Shown: positions 8,295-17,622, counted from the stretch's first letter. The stretch is DNA of 64,000 bases from Sphingosinicella sp041916975 (GCF_041916975.1 NZ_JAYRYK010000001.1:372001-436000); one strand, 5' to 3'. Made by a program: numbers and translations. Notes: generated from the sequence alone by a model not told the origin.

Positions 8295-9672
8295 CCGCCG
8301 GTAGCCGCAGTGTCGCGGCGAGACCGCCGAGATCCTCGCTGCTGCCGAGCGTGATGCTGCCGCCGTAGATTTCGGCCACGTCCTTCACGATGGAAAGGCC
8401 GAGACCCGTGCCGGGCTTCTCGGTGTCGAGCCGCGCGCCGCGCCCGAAGATTCGAACGCGCTCGGCTTCCGCGATGCCGGGGCCGTCATCCTCCACGACG
8501 ATCTCGATGAAGCGTTCCGGCCCGTCCGTGCGCGAGACCGAGACGAACACGCGCCCGGCGCCATACTTGGCGGCGTTCTCGATAAGGTTGCCGGCCATTT
8601 CCTCGAGATCCTGCCGCTCGCCGTGGAAGACGGCGGCGCGGTCGCCGTCGAGATCGATCGTGACCTCGGGATAAATGCGGCTGATCGCGCGGCGCAGGCC
8701 TTCGAGCGCGGACCACACCTCGGCGCGCGCGTTCACCGCCGATCGGCGGCCGAGCGCGCGGGCGCGGGCAAGGTGGTGATCGATGTGGCGCCGCATGATG
8801 GCGAGCTGACCGCGCACCGTGACCGCGAGCGGGTTCGCCTGTCCCTCCGCCTCGTTCATCACGATCGCGAGCGGCGTCTTCAGGGCGTGCGCGAGATTGC
8901 CGGCGTGCATCCGCGCCGCTTCCGCCTGCGCCTCCGTGTGATCCAGCAGTTCGTTCAGTTCGGCGACCATCGGCGACACTTCCGCCGGGAAATCGGAGGA
9001 GACGCGCCGCACCGCACCGCTGCGCACCGCGGCGATCTGGTCGCTGATCCGGCGCAGCGGCCAGAGGCCGTAGCCCGTCTGAAGCCCCGCCATGCCGATG
9101 AGCCCGATGCCGAGCACGCCGAGCGACCACAGCACGGTCGCGCGCACGCGGGCGAGCTGGCGGTCGAGTTCCGCCCGGTTTTGCGCAGCCTGCACATGAA
9201 GCATGATCGGGCTGTCGGGCAGCACGATGTCGCGTTCCACGATGCGCAGCCGTTCGCCTTCGAAGGCGTCGCTGTCGTAGGCCACGGGTTCCTTGCTGGC
9301 ATCGAACGTACTTGGGGTCAGCGCGCGGTCCCACAGCGAGCGCGAGCGCAGCGGCTCCTGCCCCGCCATGCTGATCTGCCAATAGAGGCCCGAATAAGGC
9401 TCCTGAAAGCGTTGATCACCGAGCGAGCGATTCAGCCGGATTTCCCCCTCGGGGCCCAGCTCCACGGTCGCGATCAGCCCGGTAAGCACGCTGCGCAGAC
9501 GCTCATCGAAACCGTCGACGATAATGCGCCCGACCGTGCGTTCGAGCGCGTAGCCCCCCATCAGCAGCAGTGTGATGATCCACAGCGCCGATACCGCCAG
9601 CATACGGCGGCTGAGCGAACCGCGCCGGAAAAGCTGGCCGAAACGGGATTCGCGTGGCGCGGTGACGGCCAC
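8284..9672 (-). CDS. Two-component sensor histidine kinase (PhoQ-like)
   Basis: A 462-residue membrane kinase. TM1 is about residues 24-44, a periplasmic sensor of about 135 residues follows, TM2 is near 183-204, and a HAMP-like linker leads to the H-box NLAHALKTPLAI. An ATPase domain follows with N-box NLIENAAKYG, G1 VEDDGPGIAEAE and G2 KPGTGLGLSIV. The H-box form HALKTPLA is that of the PhoQ/HPK branch. The gene starts one base after the response-regulator stop, so they are a cognate pair. The signal is unknown; the upstream PepSY protein suggests envelope or cation sensing, which is inference. Confidence 0.9.
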   Translation of the reverse strand: MAVTAPRESRFGQLFRRGSLSRRMLAVSALWIITLLLMGGYALERTVGRIIVDGFDERLRSVLTGLIATVELGPEGEIRLNRSLGDQRFQEPYSGLYWQISMAGQEPLRSRSLWDRALTPSTFDASKEPVAYDSDAFEGERLRIVERDIVLPDSPIMLHVQAAQNRAELDRQLARVRATVLWSLGVLGIGLIGMAGLQTGYGLWPLRRISDQIAAVRSGAVRRVSSDFPAEVSPMVAELNELLDHTEAQAEAARMHAGNLAHALKTPLAIVMNEAEGQANPLAVTVRGQLAIMRRHIDHHLARARALGRRSAVNARAEVWSALEGLRRAISRIYPEVTIDLDGDRAAVFHGERQDLEEMAGNLIENAAKYGAGRVFVSVSRTDGPERFIEIVVEDDGPGIAEAERVRIFGRGARLDTEKPGTGLGLSIVKDVAEIYGGSITLGSSEDLGGLAATLRLPAATS

Positions 9673-9673
9673 C

Positions 9674-10342
9674 TCAGGCAGCTTGCGGATCGTCCAGGCT
9701 GTAGCCGAGACCGCGGATGGTCTGGATGAGGTCAGCGCCCAGCTTCTTGCGGATGCGCGTGATGAACACCTCGATGGTGTTCGAATCGCGGTCGAAGTCC
9801 TGATCGTAGATGTGCTCGATCAGTTCGGTGCGCGAAACGACCTTGCCCTTGTGGTGCATCAGATACGCGAGCAGTTTATATTCCTGCGCGGTGAGCCGCA
9901 CCGGCGTGCCGTTCAGCGTCACGCGCCCGGAGCGCATGTCGAGCCGCACGTCGCCCGCTTCGAGTTCGGAGGAGGCGTTCCCCGTCGAGCGGCGGATGAG
10001 CGCGCGCAGCCGCGCGATCAGTTCCTCCATCTGGAAGGGCTTGGCGAGATAATCGTCCGCGCCCGCGTCGAGCCCCGCCACCTTGTCGGACCAGCTGTCG
10101 CGCGCCGTCAGCACCAGCACGGGGATGGCGATGTCGGCCTTGCGCCACTTGTCGAGCACGGTGAGCCCGTCCATCTCGGGAAGACCGAGATCGAGCACGA
10201 TCGCGTCATAGCTTTCGGAGGAGCCGAGGAAGTGGCCCTCCTCGCCGTCGTTCGCGACATCGACCGCATAGCCTGCGCCTTCCAGCGTCTCGCGAAGCTG
10301 GCGTGCAAGCGTGGGTTCGTCTTCGACGATCAGCAGGCGCAT
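9674..10342 (-). CDS. OmpR/PhoP-family response regulator
   Basis: A 222-residue regulator. The receiver domain has the acidic pocket VEDEP, the phospho-acceptor aspartate D51 in VLDLGLPEMDG, LTARD and a conserved lysine in LAKPF. A winged-helix DNA-binding domain follows (LTAQEYKLLAYL, NTIEVFITRIRKKL, IRGLGYSL). It pairs with the sensor kinase one base downstream and follows the PepSY gene by ten bases. The three-gene order PepSY-regulator-kinase recurs in sphingomonads. Confidence 0.94.
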   Translation of the reverse strand: MRLLIVEDEPTLARQLRETLEGAGYAVDVANDGEEGHFLGSSESYDAIVLDLGLPEMDGLTVLDKWRKADIAIPVLVLTARDSWSDKVAGLDAGADDYLAKPFQMEELIARLRALIRRSTGNASSELEAGDVRLDMRSGRVTLNGTPVRLTAQEYKLLAYLMHHKGKVVSRTELIEHIYDQDFDRDSNTIEVFITRIRKKLGADLIQTIRGLGYSLDDPQAA

Positions 10343-10352
10343 GGGGAAACCT

Positions 10353-10673
10353 TCAGTTGCCGTCTATATCGATGATATGGCCGGTCTTGGCGTCGACGTC
10401 CACCTCGACGACCGAGCCCTCGCGCAGGTAGCGCAGCCGGTAGCGCTTCCGATCCATGTCGAGCTTGCTGCCGACGAGTTCGCCGCCCACACGGTTGCCG
10501 ACGCGGCTCTTGATCTCGCCGAGCGAGCGAATCTCGCCGCTTTTCGTCGCCGCCCGTGCCGCATCGTGATCCTTCATCTTCGGATCGAGTGCCTGCGCGG
10601 GCGCCGCGGTTGCCGCGGAGACGCAAAGGGCAAGCCAGACAAAGGCGAAACGAAACTTCACACGCGGACTCAT
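10353..10673 (-). CDS. PepSY domain secreted protein
   Basis: A 106-residue protein with an N-terminal signal peptide ending at about APAQA and a C-terminal PepSY-type segment (RYRLRYLREGSVVEVDVDAKTGHIIDID). PepSY proteins are periplasmic inhibitors or sensors. In this position one probably modulates the downstream regulator/kinase pair, as inferred from the operon. The start is uncertain: AAGGA touches the ATG at 10673 with no spacer, while an in-frame GTG four codons later would have a 12-base spacer. Confidence 0.78.
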   Translation of the reverse strand: MSPRVKFRFAFVWLALCVSAATAAPAQALDPKMKDHDAARAATKSGEIRSLGEIKSRVGNRVGGELVGSKLDMDRKRYRLRYLREGSVVEVDVDAKTGHIIDIDGN

Positions 10674-10788
10674 TCCTTGGAAACGCCCGACACGATTACC
10701 GCCCGCGCGGTGAATAGCCCATGAATATTGCGCAGACGCCGCAATCACCCTAACTCCCCCTCGTTCCTCTCGCCTGGAAGTCTAACGC

Positions 10789-12561
10789 GTGTCCGCCCCT
10801 ATTGTCTCGCTTGAATCCATTGGCCTCGTCCAGGGCACGGGCTGGCTGCTCCGCGGCCTCGACCTTTTCATCGGCGAGCGCGACCGGCTGGCGCTCATCG
10901 GCCGCAACGGCGCGGGCAAGACGACGCTCTTTCGTCTCATCGCCGGGCTCGTCGATTTCGACGAGGGCGAGCGCAAGGCCCGCCCCGGCACGCACATCGT
11001 GCTGCTGGAGCAGGATCCCAAGGTCACCGGTTTCGCCACCCTGCGCGATTTCGCGATGCGCGGCCCCGGCGCGCCGGAGGCGCATGAGGTAGACGCCATC
11101 GCCGATCAGATCGGCCTCGATCTCGACCGCGCCGCCGAAACCGCGAGCGGCGGCGAACGGCGCCGCGCCGCGCTCGCCCGCGCGCTCGCCGAAAACCCGG
11201 ACCTGATCCTGCTCGACGAGCCCACCAACCACCTCGATCTCGCGGCGATCGAATGGCTCGAAGGCTGGCTCGGCCGCTACACGGGCGCGTTCGTCGCGAT
11301 CAGCCACGACCGCACCTTCCTCACCCGCCTCACCCGCTCCTCGCTCTGGCTCGATCGCGGCCAGGTCCGCCGCGCCGAGATCGGCTTCGGCGGCTTCGAG
11401 GCGTGGACCGAGCAGGTCTATGCCGAGGAAGCGCGTGCCGCAGAGAAGCTTGATTCGAAGCTCCGCGACGAACTCCACTGGCTCCAGCGCGGCGTCACCG
11501 CCCGCCGCCGCCGCAATCAGGGCCGCCTCGCCAAGCTGCAGGAGATGCGCGCGCAGCGTGCGAGCATGATCGGGCAGGCCGGCAAGGCGAAGCTCGGACT
11601 GCAAAGCGACGATGCCAAGGCCAAGATCGTCATCGATGCGGAGGGCGTCAGCAAGAGCTACGACGGCCGCACGATCATCAAGGATCTGACGCTCCGCATC
11701 CAGCGCGGCGACCGCATCGGCATCGTCGGCCCCAACGGCGCGGGCAAAACGACGCTGCTGAGGCTCCTCACCTGCGAGATCGCGCCCGATACGGGCACGG
11801 TGAGGCGGGCGAAAACGCTCGCGGGCATCACCATCGATCAGCAGCGCAAACTTCTCGAACCCGGCAAGCGCGTGCGCGACATCCTTGCGGACGGCGGCGA
11901 CTGGATCGACGTGCGCGGCGAGAAGAAGCACGTCATCGGCTACCTCAAGGAGTTCCTGTTCGATCCGGCCTATGCCGATGCGCCTGTCGATGCGCTCTCC
12001 GGCGGCGAACGCTCCCGGCTGCTGCTCGCGCGCGAATTCGCCCGCGCCTCGAACCTCCTCGTTCTCGACGAGCCGACGAACGACCTCGACCTCGAAACGC
12101 TCGACCTGCTGCAGGAGGTGATCGCCGACTACGAGGGCACCGTCCTCATCGTCAGCCATGACCGCGACTTCCTCGATCGCACGGTCACGATGGTGGTGGG
12201 CCTCGATGGCAGCGGCCGCGCCGATGTTGTCGCGGGCGGCTTTGCCGACTGGGAAAAGAAGCGCACGCAGCGCATCGCCCCCAAGACAAGCAGCGCCCCC
12301 GCCGCCGAAGCCCCGCGCACCGCCCGCACCAAGCTCAGCTACAAGGACCAGCGAGAGCTTGATCTGCTCCCCGGCGAGATCGAGGCGCTGAATACCGAAA
12401 TCGCCCTGCACGAGAAAAGCCTTGCCAACCCCGCGCTCTACACGCGTGACCCGGACGGCTTCATGCGCATTTCCGCCGCGCTCGATGCCGCGCGCGGCCG
12501 TCTCGCCACCTGCGAGGATCGCTGGCTCGAACTTGCCGAGCAGGCCGAAGCCCTCGGATAA
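10789..12561 (+). CDS. ABC-F family ATPase (Uup-like)
   Basis: A 590-residue soluble protein with two ABC ATPase domains and no membrane helices. The first has GRNGAGKTTLF, ASGGERRR and LLDEPTNHLDL; the second has GPNGAGKTTLL, LSGGERSR and VLDEPTNDLDL. A charged linker (RRGVTARRRRNQGRLAKL region) lies between them, and a C-terminal helical extension of about 80 residues marks the Uup branch. ABC-F proteins act on ribosomes or structured nucleic acid rather than as transporters. Translation starts at GTG (10789), with GGAAG nine bases upstream. Confidence 0.9.
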   Translation: MSAPIVSLESIGLVQGTGWLLRGLDLFIGERDRLALIGRNGAGKTTLFRLIAGLVDFDEGERKARPGTHIVLLEQDPKVTGFATLRDFAMRGPGAPEAHEVDAIADQIGLDLDRAAETASGGERRRAALARALAENPDLILLDEPTNHLDLAAIEWLEGWLGRYTGAFVAISHDRTFLTRLTRSSLWLDRGQVRRAEIGFGGFEAWTEQVYAEEARAAEKLDSKLRDELHWLQRGVTARRRRNQGRLAKLQEMRAQRASMIGQAGKAKLGLQSDDAKAKIVIDAEGVSKSYDGRTIIKDLTLRIQRGDRIGIVGPNGAGKTTLLRLLTCEIAPDTGTVRRAKTLAGITIDQQRKLLEPGKRVRDILADGGDWIDVRGEKKHVIGYLKEFLFDPAYADAPVDALSGGERSRLLLAREFARASNLLVLDEPTNDLDLETLDLLQEVIADYEGTVLIVSHDRDFLDRTVTMVVGLDGSGRADVVAGGFADWEKKRTQRIAPKTSSAPAAEAPRTARTKLSYKDQRELDLLPGEIEALNTEIALHEKSLANPALYTRDPDGFMRISAALDAARGRLATCEDRWLELAEQAEALG

Positions 12562-12563
12562 TT

Positions 12564-12582
12564 ATTGCGACTGACTCGTAAT
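12564..12582 (+). promoter_or_regulatory. Candidate Fur box 1, siderophore receptor promoter
   Basis: ATTGCGA-CTGAC-TCGTAAT is a 19-base inverted repeat with one mismatch between the arms. It lies 66 bases before the receptor start and resembles the Fur operator layout (TTGCGA-N5-TCGNAA). A very similar palindrome precedes tonB at 15813. Confidence 0.55.
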
Positions 12583-12593
12583 AGCGTTGACTC

Positions 12594-12610
12594 TGCAAAT
12601 CACTCTCAAT
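12594..12610 (+). promoter_or_regulatory. Candidate Fur box 2, siderophore receptor promoter
   Basis: TGCAAATCACTCTCAAT differs by two bases from the familiar Fur-box form TGCAAATGATTCTCAAT. It lies 11 bases after box 1 and 38 bases before the start codon, an arrangement expected for tandem Fur sites. Confidence 0.5.
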
Positions 12611-12648
12611 AACACGCCCGAACCTTGTAACTGTTTGGGGGTGTTCCA

Positions 12649-15009
12649 ATGTCTGCAGAACCAACCGCCCGCGCGTCCGTCGCCGGCCCCGCTTTCCTTG
12701 CCCTGTCTTGCGTGGGCTTCGTCGCCAGCGCGCTTCCTGCGCACGCACAGGATCAGCAGCAGAAGCTCGGCGGCGTCACCGTCACCGGCACTGCGATCGA
12801 AGAGCAAATCAAGGTCGAGAAGGCCGAGTCTCCCAAATATGTGCGCCCGCTGCTCGATACGCCGCAAACCATCACCGTCATCGGCAACACCACGATCCGC
12901 CAGCAGAACCTGCTGACGCTGCGCGAGGCGCTGACGACCATTCCGGGCATCACCTTCGGCGCCGGTGAAGGCGGCGGCGGCTACGGCGACAGCATCAACC
13001 TGCGCGGCCAGAGCGCCAACACCGATCTCCAGATCGACGGCGTGCGCGACAGCGCGCAGTACAGCCGCTCGGACACGTTCAACCTCGAGCAGATCGAGGT
13101 CGTGAACGGCGCCAACTCGGTGTACGGCGGCTCGGGCTCGATCTCGGGCACGATCAACCTCGTCACCAAGCGACCGAAGGGCGAAGACCTCAGCGTCGTT
13201 CAGGCGGGCATCGGCACGGACAATTATTATCGCGCCACGGTGGACAGCAACCTCCGCCTGTCGGACCTCGTCGCCGTCCGCCTCAACGCCATGTACCACG
13301 AGAACGACGTTCCGGCCCGCGACTTCGATCACTACGAGCGCTGGGGCATCGCGCCGTCTGTCACCATCGGCATCGACGGGCCGACCAGCCTGACGCTGCT
13401 CTATGTCCATCAGAAGGACGACAACACGCCGATCTACGGTGTGCCTTATTATTCGTCGGTCGGCGGACTGCTGCCAGGCGCCGATTACGGCGGCTACTAC
13501 GGCTACAAGGATGTCGATTATCAGAAGCAGACGGTCGATCAGGCAACCGCGATCTTCGAGCACGCCTTCAGCGACAAGGTCTCGCTTCGCAACCTCGCGC
13601 GCTGGCAGCGCGTGGAACAGGATCTCGTCGTCAATCCGCCGCAGGGCACCTACTGCCTCGATAGCGGTACGCTCTACACGGGCGCGGCGTGCGGAGCCGG
13701 GCAGCTTCCCGGCATGTATTACCCCTCGGGGCCGCGCGGTACGTCGCGCTTCTCCGAAAACCAGATGCTCTACAATCAGCTCGATCTGAAGGCCGTGTTC
13801 AACACGGGCGGTATCGAGCACACGGTTACGATCGGCGCCTCCTACGCGCAGGAAGACTATGATCTGTCGAACGGCAACTCGCTGCGGAATGCGGGCGGCG
13901 CGACGCCGAACCCGACACTGCCGCCGATCGACATCTCGGACCCCGATCCCATTTACGGCGGCCCGATCAACTACATACCGACGGCGTTCTCGCAGGGCGA
14001 CACGCGGAACATCGCCTTCTACCTGTTCGATGCCATCAAGCTTTCCGAGCAGTTCGAGATCAACGGCGGCATCCGCTGGGAAAACAACAAGGCGGATTTC
14101 CGCGCCGATACCATCATCGGCACGCCGGGGCCGACGTTCGGCAACGTAACCCGCGGTGTCGTGCAGCGGTCGGACGACAACCTGTTCAGCTACCGCGTCG
14201 GCCTCGTCTACAAGCCGGTGCCCAACGCCAGCCTCTACGCGGCTTACGGCAACAGCCGCACGCCGACCTCGTCGAGCGTTCGCGGCGGCTGCGGCCTTGC
14301 GACTGCGCAGAACCTGAACCTCGATCCCTGCACGGTCGCGCCGCAGGAAGCCGTCAACTACGAGATCGGCGGCAAGATCGATCTCGTCGGCGGCAGGCTC
14401 CAGCTCACCGCCGCGCTGTTCCGGAACGAACGCACCAACTATCCGGTGGCCAGCAACGATCCCACGCTCGGCACGCTTCAAGTGCTCGACGGGCAGAGCC
14501 GCGTGGACGGTCTCGCGCTCGGCGCTTCGGGCAACATCACCGACGCCTGGGCGATCTTCGCGAACTACACCTACCTCGACAGCAAGGTGAAGCAGAGCGT
14601 TTCGAACTACTGCCTTGCCAATCCGGGCGCGACATTCACGCCTCCGGGCGGCACGGCGATCACCTGCCCGCTCACGGATACGCAGGCCGGCAATCCGCTG
14701 ACCAACACGCCGAAGCACTCTGGAAGCCTGTTCACCACCTACACGCTCCCCTTCGGCCTGCAGGTCGGTTACGGGTTCACCTATCAGGGCAGTTTCCTGC
14801 TCTCGAACACGGCAACCCCGTTCCCGAAATCGAAGGATTGGCTCACGCACCGCGCGTTCGTGTCCTATCCGTTCGGCAACGGGCTGACGGCGCAGCTCAA
14901 CGTCCAGAACTTCACGGACGAGAAATACTACACCGGCATCCGCAACAACGGTTGGGCGACGCCCGGCGAAGGGCGGTCGGCCGTGCTCAGCCTGTTCTAC
15001 AGCTTCTGA
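12649..15009 (+). CDS. TonB-dependent siderophore receptor (Fiu/PiuA-like)
   Basis: A 786-residue outer-membrane receptor. Its signal peptide ends around AHAQ (residue 34). The plug domain has DTPQTITVIG, LREALTTIPGI, INLRGQSANTDLQIDGVRD and QIEVVNGANSVYGG, followed by a 22-strand-type barrel closing with a C-terminal aromatic (LFYSF). The plug signatures place it in the TonB-siderophor family. The neighbouring PiuC-type dioxygenase and tonB favour a catecholate-type ferric siderophore receptor such as Fiu or PiuA. Two candidate Fur boxes precede it. A GGGGG run before the ATG serves as ribosome site. Ligand identity is inferred from context. Confidence 0.9.
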   Translation: MSAEPTARASVAGPAFLALSCVGFVASALPAHAQDQQQKLGGVTVTGTAIEEQIKVEKAESPKYVRPLLDTPQTITVIGNTTIRQQNLLTLREALTTIPGITFGAGEGGGGYGDSINLRGQSANTDLQIDGVRDSAQYSRSDTFNLEQIEVVNGANSVYGGSGSISGTINLVTKRPKGEDLSVVQAGIGTDNYYRATVDSNLRLSDLVAVRLNAMYHENDVPARDFDHYERWGIAPSVTIGIDGPTSLTLLYVHQKDDNTPIYGVPYYSSVGGLLPGADYGGYYGYKDVDYQKQTVDQATAIFEHAFSDKVSLRNLARWQRVEQDLVVNPPQGTYCLDSGTLYTGAACGAGQLPGMYYPSGPRGTSRFSENQMLYNQLDLKAVFNTGGIEHTVTIGASYAQEDYDLSNGNSLRNAGGATPNPTLPPIDISDPDPIYGGPINYIPTAFSQGDTRNIAFYLFDAIKLSEQFEINGGIRWENNKADFRADTIIGTPGPTFGNVTRGVVQRSDDNLFSYRVGLVYKPVPNASLYAAYGNSRTPTSSSVRGGCGLATAQNLNLDPCTVAPQEAVNYEIGGKIDLVGGRLQLTAALFRNERTNYPVASNDPTLGTLQVLDGQSRVDGLALGASGNITDAWAIFANYTYLDSKVKQSVSNYCLANPGATFTPPGGTAITCPLTDTQAGNPLTNTPKHSGSLFTTYTLPFGLQVGYGFTYQGSFLLSNTATPFPKSKDWLTHRAFVSYPFGNGLTAQLNVQNFTDEKYYTGIRNNGWATPGEGRSAVLSLFYSF

Positions 15010-15020
15010 GCATGGCTTGC

Positions 15021-15073
15021 GGGCAAGAGTGGTTCAGGGGGATCGCTCTTGCCCACCAGCACCGCCGGTGCTG
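15021..15073 (+). other. Two hairpins between receptor and dioxygenase genes
   Basis: GGGCAAGAG (15021-15029) can pair with CTCTTGCCC (15046-15054), and CAGCACC (15057-15063) with GGTGCTG (15067-15073). Neither has a T-run, so they are poor terminators. They may stabilise or attenuate read-through from the receptor into the downstream dioxygenase gene. Confidence 0.45.
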
Positions 15074-15110
15074 ATATCTCAGTAGGTCCAACGAAGATCG
15101 GTTTCTTGGC

Positions 15111-15794
15111 ATGATGATCGCGATTCCCGACGTGCTCGATGCAGAGGCGCTCGCCCGCGTCCGCGCGATCATCGATGCCGCCCCGTGGGTCGACGGCAAT
15201 GTCACCTCCGGCTACCAGTCCGCGCTTGCCAAACGCAACATGCAGCTCCCCGAAGACAGCGCCGCAGCGCGCGAAGCGGGAACGATCATCCTCGATGCGC
15301 TCGGCAAGGCACCATTGTTCATCGCCGCCGCGCTGCCGCTCAAGGTCTATCCGCCGCTGTTCAACAGCTATGAGGGCGGCCAGACCTTCGGCGTTCACAT
15401 CGACAACGCCATTCGCATCCAGCGCGGCAGCGAATTCCGCATCCGCAGCGATCTTTCGGCAACGCTGTTCCTCGAAGACCCCGACGACTACGACGGCGGC
15501 GAGCTCACCATCGAGGACCAGTTCGGCGTCCAACAGGTGAAGCTGCCCGCCGGGCACATGGTACTCTATCCGGCCTCCAGCCTGCACCGTGTCGAGCCCG
15601 TCACGCGCGGCAAGCGCACCGCGAGCTTCTTCTGGATTCAGTCGATGGTTCGCGATGGCGAAGCCCGTCGCTCGCTGTTCGAGCTCGATACGGCGATCCA
15701 GACGATCGCGCAGGACCGCGGCCACGACGATGCCGCGATCATCCAGCTCACCGGCGTCTATCACAATCTCCTCCGCCGCTGGGCGACGACCTGA
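15111..15794 (+). CDS. piuC: Fe(II)/2-oxoglutarate dioxygenase, PKHX type (PiuC/YbiX)
   Basis: A 227-residue non-heme iron dioxygenase. The metal triad is H96-x-D98 in GVHIDNAIR and H159 in PASSLHRVEP; R169 is the probable 2-oxoglutarate ligand. YEGGQTFGVH and DDYDGGELTI are typical of the YbiX/PiuC family. Members accompany TonB-dependent catecholate receptors and are induced by iron limitation; their substrate is unsettled. Two consecutive ATG codons begin the frame (15111 and 15114), and the ribosome site is weak. It probably shares a transcript with the receptor 100 bases upstream. Confidence 0.9.
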   Translation: MMIAIPDVLDAEALARVRAIIDAAPWVDGNVTSGYQSALAKRNMQLPEDSAAAREAGTIILDALGKAPLFIAAALPLKVYPPLFNSYEGGQTFGVHIDNAIRIQRGSEFRIRSDLSATLFLEDPDDYDGGELTIEDQFGVQQVKLPAGHMVLYPASSLHRVEPVTRGKRTASFFWIQSMVRDGEARRSLFELDTAIQTIAQDRGHDDAAIIQLTGVYHNLLRRWATT

Positions 15795-15812
15795 CGCAGG
15801 CGCGCAATCAAT

Positions 15813-15831
15813 AATGCGATTGATTTGCATT
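15813..15831 (+). promoter_or_regulatory. Candidate Fur box before tonB
   Basis: AATGCGA-TTGAT-TTGCATT is a 19-base inverted repeat with one mismatch between the arms, 48 bases before the tonB start. Arm spacing equals that of the box at 12564. Its presence gives tonB a likely iron-controlled promoter of its own. Confidence 0.6.
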
Positions 15832-15879
15832 ATTTGAGGCTTTATTCAGGCCTGGCACGACGGCAAACGGGGCGTTCGA

Positions 15880-16629
15880 ATGCACACGGTTCTTGCACGC
15901 AGCGCGGATGACGCGTTCGACGACATGCAGCTTCAGGAGCGCGTGTCGGCTGTTGCGGCACCGGTATCGAAACCGGCCACGCATCAAATGGAAATGGCGA
16001 AATCCGGCGGATATCAGCCTGCTCGTCTCGATTGGCGCATGCTCCTCGTCGTCGGTGCGCTTCATGTGGGGCTCGGCGCGGTGCTCATCCGCACGCAGGT
16101 GATCCCGCCGCACAGCGTGCAGACGGCGATGGACCTGCTCGATCTTTCGGCCCCGCCCCCCGCGCCCGAAGCACCGCCACCGCCCGAGCTTGCCGAGCCC
16201 GAAATCTACGTACCGCCGCCCGCCGTCGAATTCGCCCGCGAAACACCGCCGATCGTCGCGACCGCCGATCAGCCGCAGGCCGCGCCTCCGGCCCCCGTCG
16301 CGATCAAGGCCCCGCTCGCACCGCGCCCGGCCGCGCCGCCGACGCTGGTCGCCGACGATCTCGGCGCCACGATGATCTCGGCAAAGCCGCCGTCCTATCC
16401 GTTCGAATCGCGCCGCAAGCGCGAGCAGGGTACGGTCGTTCTGGCGCTGACACTCGGCACGGACGGAAACGTCGCCGACATCCGCCTCGCCAAGAGCAGC
16501 GGCTACGACCGGCTCGACCGCGCTGCGCTCGGCGCCGTCCGCCACTGGCGCTGGTCCCCCACGATCCGCGACGGCGTCGCCGTCGCCGTGCGGGGCACCG
16601 TGGAAATCCCCTTCGTCCTGCAGGGGTGA
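15880..16629 (+). CDS. tonB: Energy transducer TonB
   Basis: A 249-residue inner-membrane protein. It has an unusually long cytoplasmic N-terminus of about 50 residues, one membrane helix (about 52-70), and a proline-rich periplasmic spacer (about 88-150, with APPPAPEAPPPPEL). A C-terminal TonB domain includes SAKPPSYPFESRRK, EQGTVVLALTLG and HWRWSPTIRDG. It would transmit proton-motive energy to the receptor encoded upstream, using ExbB/ExbD, which are encoded near 27 kb with another TonB. Its stop abuts the convergent apbE stop with no base between (16629/16630). Confidence 0.9.
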   Translation: MHTVLARSADDAFDDMQLQERVSAVAAPVSKPATHQMEMAKSGGYQPARLDWRMLLVVGALHVGLGAVLIRTQVIPPHSVQTAMDLLDLSAPPPAPEAPPPPELAEPEIYVPPPAVEFARETPPIVATADQPQAAPPAPVAIKAPLAPRPAAPPTLVADDLGATMISAKPPSYPFESRRKREQGTVVLALTLGTDGNVADIRLAKSSGYDRLDRAALGAVRHWRWSPTIRDGVAVAVRGTVEIPFVLQG

Positions 16630-17622
16630 TCAGTCGAGCATCGCCGTGAAGGCAAGGCTCATCGTCTCGCTCCCGTCGCGGGAAACGATATGCGCGGCGA
16701 GGCCGAGGCTGTTGGCGAAGCGCAGGCCGTCTTCGGCACCCAGCACCGTGATCGCCGTCGCATAGGCGTCGGCGTACATGCATTCCGCGTGAAGGACGGT
16801 GACGGAAGCGACACCCTCCGTGGGCCTGCCGCTACGCGGGTCGATGGTGTGCGCGAAGCGCTCACCGTCCGCTTCGAACCAGCGCCGATAGTCGCCCGAT
16901 GTCGCCGCCGAGAGGCCATGCAGCGCAAGCCGCAGCGGCGGCAGCGCCGCGACCGGCGGCATCTCGATATCCACCCACCACGGCTGCCCGTCCGGCTTCA
17001 CGCCCTCCCCCACGAGTTCGCCGCCGACCTCGACAAGAAAGTGCCGAAACCCCCGGCTCTTCAGCCATGCCGCCACGCGGTCCGCCCCGAACCCCTTGGC
17101 GATCCCGGAAAAGTCGAGCGCAAGCGTATCGGTCCGCCGTGCCCGCTGCAGCAGCGTATCACATTCCACCCGCCGCCAACCCGCCGCAAGACGCAGCGTC
17201 TCGGTCGTCTCCATATCCGGCACCGAAGCGACAGCACCCGCCGCTCCAAACCCCCAGGCATCCACGATCGCCCCAATCGTCGGATCGAACGTCCCCCCGC
17301 TCTCCTCCGCGATGCGGAGCGCAGCGGAAAGCACGGTCAGGAAACCCGGCGGCATCGCCTGCCACGCCCCAACCGCCGCGCGGTTGAACCGACTGATGTC
17401 GGACGATCCCTCCCACGTGCTCATTTCCGCGACAACAGCGTCAAGCACGCCCTGCACGCCCGCGCCAATCTCCGCGAGCCTGCCCGGCGCGAACACGACA
17501 AGGCGCACCGACCAGCGCGTCCCCATCGTCTCGCCCGAAAGCGCCGCGATGTGCCCCGTCGGCTCCCTCAGCGCAAAGGCCGCGGCGGAGAGCGCCTTCG
17601 GGACGAGGATGCGGGCGGTCAG
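16630..17622 (-). CDS. apbE: FAD:protein FMN transferase (ApbE)
   Basis: ApbE attaches FMN covalently to threonine or serine of target proteins using FAD and Mg2+. Family motifs in order: SGETMGTRWSV, DFSGIAKGFGADRVA, VEVGGELVGEG, TSGDYRRWFE, HTIDPRSGRP and the metal-site segment YADAYATAI. The start is problematic. Between the upstream DUF4198 stop and the first conserved motif no ATG, GTG or TTG occurs in frame. CTG at 17622-17620 overlaps the preceding TGA as CTGA and gives 330 residues. Alternatives are ATG at 17526, inside the first motif, or GTG at 17739, deep in DUF4198. No clear signal peptide is seen in the CTG form, though ApbE usually acts in the periplasm. It is the last gene of PepSY-DUF2271-DUF4198-apbE. 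Confidence 0.88.
   Translation of the reverse strand: MTARILVPKALSAAAFALREPTGHIAALSGETMGTRWSVRLVVFAPGRLAEIGAGVQGVLDAVVAEMSTWEGSSDISRFNRAAVGAWQAMPPGFLTVLSAALRIAEESGGTFDPTIGAIVDAWGFGAAGAVASVPDMETTETLRLAAGWRRVECDTLLQRARRTDTLALDFSGIAKGFGADRVAAWLKSRGFRHFLVEVGGELVGEGVKPDGQPWWVDIEMPPVAALPPLRLALHGLSAATSGDYRRWFEADGERFAHTIDPRSGRPTEGVASVTVLHAECMYADAYATAITVLGAEDGLRFANSLGLAAHIVSRDGSETMSLAFTAMLD

Noticed and set aside
10750..12411. 553-codon minus-strand frame opposite the ABC-F gene
   Set aside because: It mirrors a gene with clear ABC motifs; the translation has only acidic/hydrophobic bias and no domain.
12562..14850. 762-codon minus-strand frame opposite the siderophore receptor
   Set aside because: It is antisense to an unmistakable receptor and has no family features.
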